Assembly: GCF_902635505.1 (NCBI RefSeq) | Contig: NC_045432.1 | Coordinates: 7,375,275 to 7,439,274 of the forward strand | Direction: 5' to 3' | Origin: Sarcophilus harrisii | Taxonomy: Eukaryota; Chordata; Mammalia; Dasyuromorphia; Dasyuridae | Length of the DNA: 64,000 bases | In this document: positions 59,533 through 64,000 of the stretch, piece by piece | Layout of the letters: every line of letters begins with the position of its first letter | How positions within the stretch are numbered: position 1 is the first letter of the stretch | Notes under the pieces: model-generated | Databases searched by the model: none | Seen by the model: the letters and a program-made list of their open reading frames with translations, nothing else | What the model was told of the DNA's origin: nothing | Program-made: the position numbers and the translations under genes

Positions 59533-61624
59533 GTGAACCATCCTTGCATCCCTGGGATAAATTTCATTTGGTCACAATCAATGATTTCTTGGATAAATAA
59601 TCTGTTTTATAGGGTTTTGTTTAAAATTTTTGAGTCAATATTCCTCAATGATGTTGGCCTAGTTTCCTTTTTGTGTTTTATCTCTCTTCCCGGTTTAAGT
59701 ATTAGGACTAAAAAGTTTGTGGTAGGGTGCCTTTCTCAATTTTGGGAAAATATTCTGTAAAGTATGCTTACTAACTTCTTTAAAAGTCTGCTAGATTATT
59801 CCTGTGAATCTACCAGGACCAGGAGTTTTTTTCTTTCTTTGAATAATTACTTTACAGCTAGATCTATTTCCCTTTCTGAGACGGAGTTATTTAAGATCAA
59901 TTTAAGACAATATTTAAGATATTGTCGGCATATAACAGCATATAATATGTTCTGATTATTTGATTTATTCAGGTTTTGTGATGATTTTACCTCGTTCATT
60001 TGTTATTTTATTGATTTTATTTTCTGTTCTATTTGTTTAATCAAATTAGCCAAGACTATCAATTTTATTAGTCTCTTCAAAGGATCAACTTATAGTTTTA
60101 TTTATAGTTTTTGTTGTTTTTATTTCAATTTATCTATTTCCCTCTCATTTTAATACATTGTTTTTCTTTTTTTTTTCCAGTTATATGTAAATATGTCCTT
60201 TTTGTGCTTATTTTAGGTATGTTGTTAGCATATTGAATTCATTAATCTTTTTTGTCTGTCTGTCTGTCCCCATGTCTCTGTCTCTGTCTCTGTCCACATC
60301 TTTCTCCCCCATTAATGTATGTTTGTAGAGATATGATTTTTCCCTGAGTACTGCTTTAGCTGCAAACAAGAAATTTTCATATGTTGTTTCATCATTAGCA
60401 TTTTCTTTTACACAGTTATTAATTTTTTTTATTAATTGCTCTTTGATCCACTGTTTATTTAATATTACATTGTTGTCTTTTTTTGAATTTGAATTACAGT
60501 TTGTAAAAGATGTAGTCATTCTTTCTACCTTTTACTATTTCTTTTCAATATTTCTCTGCCCTAGTTCATGGTCAATTTTTGCAAAGGTTACATATGGTGC
60601 TCAGAAAAATGTATTTTTTTTTGACAGTTTTATTTAAATGACACCATAAATCTTTTAACTCTATTTTCTCTGGAAGTTTGTTCAGTTCCACATCATCCCA
60701 CTTATCTTTCTCTCAGTCTTATCCAAAACTGATAGAGAGTTATTGAAGTCTACTGTCACTATTATGTTATTGTCTGTGTCTTCCTGTAGCTGAGTTAATA
60801 TTTTCTTTACGAATTTGAATACAAAGGCATTTGGACCATATCATTTATTACAGGTATTGGTTTATTTTCTATGGTTTCTTTCCCCCCTCTTTTGCTGTAA
60901 ACATAGTTTTATGTCTCTTTAGTTACTTTAGCTGAAGCTTTTTTAGGTGGCCCTATTCCTACTGTCTCTTTTCCCCTCATTCCAGATCTCTTCCTGTCAT
61001 ATGGGAATACCTTTTCCCCTTTGGAGTTTTCTCTTTTTTATTTTCTTCTTTTTATCTGGTTATATAATTATTCTACCCTTTTTCCCTTTCAGTCAGTGAA
61101 GTAATTCTCCCTTTCTCTTCTCCCTTTCAGTTAGTAATTATCTCCTCTTCATTCTCCATTCTCTATTTCTGCCTGTTCTAGAGTCTTAAACTCCCTGCTT
61201 CATGACATGTGTAGTTAGCTAGTCTCTGTCTATTCTTTGTCTTCCTCATGCAATCAGATCATTGAAAATATCCATTCTAGGGTGTAGAGCTCTTTTGAGG
61301 TCTGCTGTTGACCTTTGGTGTCTACCTGCTCCACCCAAATCTCACGTGTGACTCCAACAAGTTGTAGGATTGCAATGGCCCCACTTCAGTAAACCATTTT
61401 GGAAGATGTGGTAAACCAGGGGGAGGACCCTTGAAGGGTCTCAAACCCTTTGGTGAGTCAGTTCCACTGGGTGGTGTTGTCTCCCTCAAGCGTGTAAAGG
61501 CTTCCCCAGTGGAACGGAAGAATAAGAAGAATTTGCTCCAGTGACCATGAAGGCAACTGAAGCAAGCAGTGTGGAGCACTTAGAACTTGGTTAAATATTG
61601 AAGATATTATCAAGGTTATCCACT

Positions 61625-61770
61625 GCATCTCGAGCCATCACCAGTCATCCTGACTCTGTCCTGCCACTGGATTGTGATGACTCAGGAAGAGAGAGTGAGG
61701 CTGATGACTTTGTGCAATTCTGCCTCACTTACATCCAGTTTATGCATGAATAAAAAGACATCGCCTATAC
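61625..61770 (+). mobile_element. MAR1/RTE-tail-like SINE segment
   Basis: GCCATCACCAGTCATCCTGA and GGAAGAGAGAGTGAGGCTGA match the well-known tail shared by marsupial MAR1-type SINEs and RTE. It may be part of the surrounding LINE's 5' region. Confidence 0.5.
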
Positions 61771-62077
61771 CATTTTACCATTTCTGCCTATCTCAATGTC
61801 TTGTGGCAATGGAGCTGTGACAAAGCAGCAAGTGCAAATATAGTGGGAGCTGTTGTCGCAACCCTACAGACAGGTGGCCCAGGCCATAGGGTCAGCTTCT
61901 CACTGGAAGCATCAATGGGATTTGGCAGGCCCCCGGGGGTCTGAGCAGCATTTTAAGGACCACACTGCTCATCTCCTGGTGTGAGGAAGGATCTAGGAAA
62001 GGTGACCTAAAAATTGTCTGTTTACCCAGGCCTAGCCTGTTTACCATGGTAGGTGGGGAGCCTACCCTTGGATCAAA

Positions 62078-62078
<1 letters not shown>

Positions 62079-62119
<41 letters not shown>

Positions 62120-62124
62120 GCGCA
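62079..62124. repeat. (CA)n microsatellite
   Basis: About 18 CA units followed by GCACGCGC; lies in the LINE 5' region. Confidence 0.95.
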
Positions 62125-63439
62125 TGTAGAAAACTCCTACAAAGGTGATTTGACTCACCATTGGTACATGAAATGTGTGCACACTTATAGACAACACAAA
62201 ATCCAGTAGACCTGAAAGACAAACAGCTCTTGTTGCAACAGAGCAAGTATCACATCCAAATAGCAGCAGTTTGAGTGAAACAAGGCTGGCAATCAAAGGC
62301 CAGCTAACTGAAGTCACAACTGCATAGACTTTTTCTGGAGTGACCATAGTGAAGGGGAGCACTGTGAAGCTGGCAGAGGTTTAGCAATCAAAACTACTCT
62401 AATCAATAAATCTGTATGCCTAGCAAAAGGAGCAAATGACAGGCTCGTGGCAACACGATTGCCCCTTGCAGGAAAATTCCATGTCACCATCAGCATTTAA
62501 TTCCATCAAAAGTAAAGTTCAAGCCAAGATTAGAGAGATTCAGGATTCGTGGCTCAGTAAGAAGGCAGAGGAAATTCAGTTTTACACTGATACTACGATA
62601 CCCTGAATGTTACTTATGGATCAAAAGCCTATCTATGGTGCATCTCAACTGAATAGTGCTGATGGAGCCACATTGAGTAGGGATAAGAACATGATCCTGG
62701 AGAGATGGGCTGAATACTTCCATAATTTTTCCCAACAGACCATCATCAGTTGTTACTGAAGTCACTGACCATATACCTCAGGTTGAAATCAATCCTTCTC
62801 TACTCAAACTTCCAACTGAAGAAAAGGTTTTGAAAAGCATTAGGTTCCTCTATTATGGCAAAACACCTGGTGTTGATTCTATACTAGCTGAGATTTACAA
62901 GGTGTGTGTGGGGAGCAGTTCATTGCTCATACAAAAGCTGTCTGAAATCGCATGGGTTATATGATAAGAAATGGTTATTCCCCAGGAGTTCAAGGATACC
63001 TCCATTGTCCAACTCTAGAAAGGGAAAGGAAATTTATTGTTATCTAACAATCACGGAGGTGGAGGAGTGGGGGGGATGGTCTCTCTTTTAGTCATTACTG
63101 TTAAGCTTCTTGCCAGAGTCCTTCTTCATTGGCTGACCCTTCACCTGGAAGATGGTCATCTGCCTGTGAGCCAGTGTAGCTTCAGAAAGGGCCAAGGAAT
63201 GGTTGGTATGATTCTTGCTGCCCAACAACTCCAGGAGAAATGCCAGGAGCAGAAGTCTCCACACACCACTCATCAATCTGACCAAGGCCTTCGATACTGT
63301 CAGTCACGAGGGCCTGTGAAAGATCATGACAAAATTTGGTTTTTGTGCCCATGTTCTGATCATAACGAACCCTGGTTGAGGTCAAAGGAAAATTTTATGA
63401 AGATCTGGAGAGATTTTCAAGGTGGGGGTGGGGCGGGCT

Positions 63440-64000
63440 GAACTAAGTCTTATTCCAGAGTTAGAAAGAGAGACAGATCTTTCCAACAATTTAGGGTTAT
63501 GATGCCGAAGAGTGAAATTGTCTAGGTAACTGGAAAATATATAATCCAAGTATTCCATCAAGCCATCCTTCAAGGAAGTCTGGTTTGTCATCCAAAAGTT
63601 TGGGCTACTATCTGGCACCTGGACTCAGACAATGAGCACTTCTTGATTTCATGAGAAAAGAGAGGTCTTTGTTAGCCCCCATGACCAAACCTCCCACCAA
63701 TCATGTGGACTCCAATCCCGTGATGTCATTTACCCTGCTCTGTTCTTTGTTCTATACTTCCCAAATCCCTATAAATTTATCTTTTTGCTTCCTGCTCTTT
63801 GCTTTCTTCCTTTCTTGGAATTTAGCCTGCTTCTAAATAGTATTTTAATCCTAATCAAATTCTGTCTCTTCACTTGGAGATGGCCGAAACCTTCAAATTC
63901 TTTTGAGATACCGGCAACCCTGGTGGAGAAAGCCAATGTCGTGGGATCCCCTTGAACTTCAACAACAGCACAAACATGATACAGACATTCTGCAAACACA
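63440..64000 (+). repeat. Probable LTR and leader running off the right edge
   Basis: CCAAT near 63697, CCCTATAAATTTA near 63770 and, further on, CCCTGGTGGAGAAAGCCAAT followed by GTGGGATCCCC recall the LTR-end and primer-site region of gamma-type ERVs (compare 42775-42800). No coding part is in view and no second LTR copy, so this is tentative. Confidence 0.4.

Larger units (their letters stand above)
41690..61200 (-). mobile_element. Ancient L1 carrying a nested stack of insertions
   Basis: The L1 ORF2 sequence on the minus strand appears in pieces that join in order: 41690-42190, a short piece 42373-42396, 49479-49651 and 59533-61200. The joins are direct: GATAGATGCTTT before 42397 meets TTAATGATATTTTTAAAGG after 49478, and CCTATTTGGTG before 49652 meets GAACCATCCTTGCATCCC after 59532, which is normal L1 order. 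60208-60519 corresponds to the end of the endonuclease and linker. It is the oldest layer of the stack. Confidence 0.85.
61290..63420 (+). mobile_element. Old non-LTR retrotransposon, probably RTE-like
   Basis: A 5' untranslated region lies at about 61300-62100. The start of an endonuclease follows (62165-62330; SRPERQTALVATEQVSHP), then the RT domain (62820-63380), with KTPGVDSILAEIYK, RVLLHWLTLHLEDGHLPVSQ and a TKAFDTVSHEG-like segment readable in pieces. RT and endonuclease are the enzymes such LINEs use to copy themselves. It is broken by several frame changes and stops and is cut off near 63420 by a probable LTR. The clade is inferred from memory of RTE-like proteins. Confidence 0.7.

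Noticed and set aside
61892-62362. 156-codon minus-strand frame
   Set aside because: Created largely by the (CA)n repeat (a VCVCVC run) on the strand opposite the RTE-like LINE.

Overview
This is vertebrate, almost certainly marsupial, nuclear DNA. The evidence is the repeat set: L1 copies with a marsupial-type 3' end, tRNA-headed SINEs of the MAR1/WSINE kind, MIR-like fragments, a Tigger1-derived DNA transposon, hAT miniatures, and gamma- and beta-type endogenous retroviruses (ERVs). An Australian lineage fits the repeat types, but I cannot name a species. No CRISPR, operon, rRNA or tRNA gene is present, and no intact multi-exon host gene was recognised.

The only host-gene sequence I recognise is a processed (intronless) copy of ZNF518A on the + strand. 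Its coding region is 25875-30413 and it ends in a poly(A) tail at about 30447. The first third is disrupted, but the last 885 codons (27756-30413) form one uninterrupted frame that includes the C-terminal C2H2 finger.

Layout. 1-4.5 kb: a broken gammaretrovirus-type ERV on the - strand, carrying a hAT miniature. 4.6-5.3 kb: a probable LTR plus env-tail relic. 6.8-7.4 kb: two LTRs of one family joined in inverted orientation. 8.5-17.2 kb: an old L1 split by a structurally full-length L1 (9716-16365) with a 14-bp target duplication. 18.0-24.7 kb: two ORF1-only (HAL1-like) L1 relics, each holding a later L1 tail. 25.9-30.5 kb: the ZNF518A retrocopy. 30.6-33.5 kb: L1 pieces with a Tigger insertion. 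34-39 kb: SINEs, a hAT miniature, an LTR and L1 scraps. 39.3-41.5 kb: an LTR with 58-bp tandem repeats, an L2-type LINE split by a solo LTR, and another LTR.

41.7-61.2 kb is one ancient L1 (- strand) opened in turn by an L1 tail, a gamma-type provirus (42397-49478) and a beta/lenti-like provirus on the - strand (49652-59532). Each provirus carries later insertions of its own. 61.3-63.4 kb is an old RTE-like LINE. The window ends in a probable LTR and leader.

I found no convincing new functional system. The points most worth a second look are the long open frame in the ZNF518A copy, the inverted LTR pair that behaves as one insertion, and the three-level nested stack that gives a relative chronology. 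Boundaries without a target duplication are approximate.
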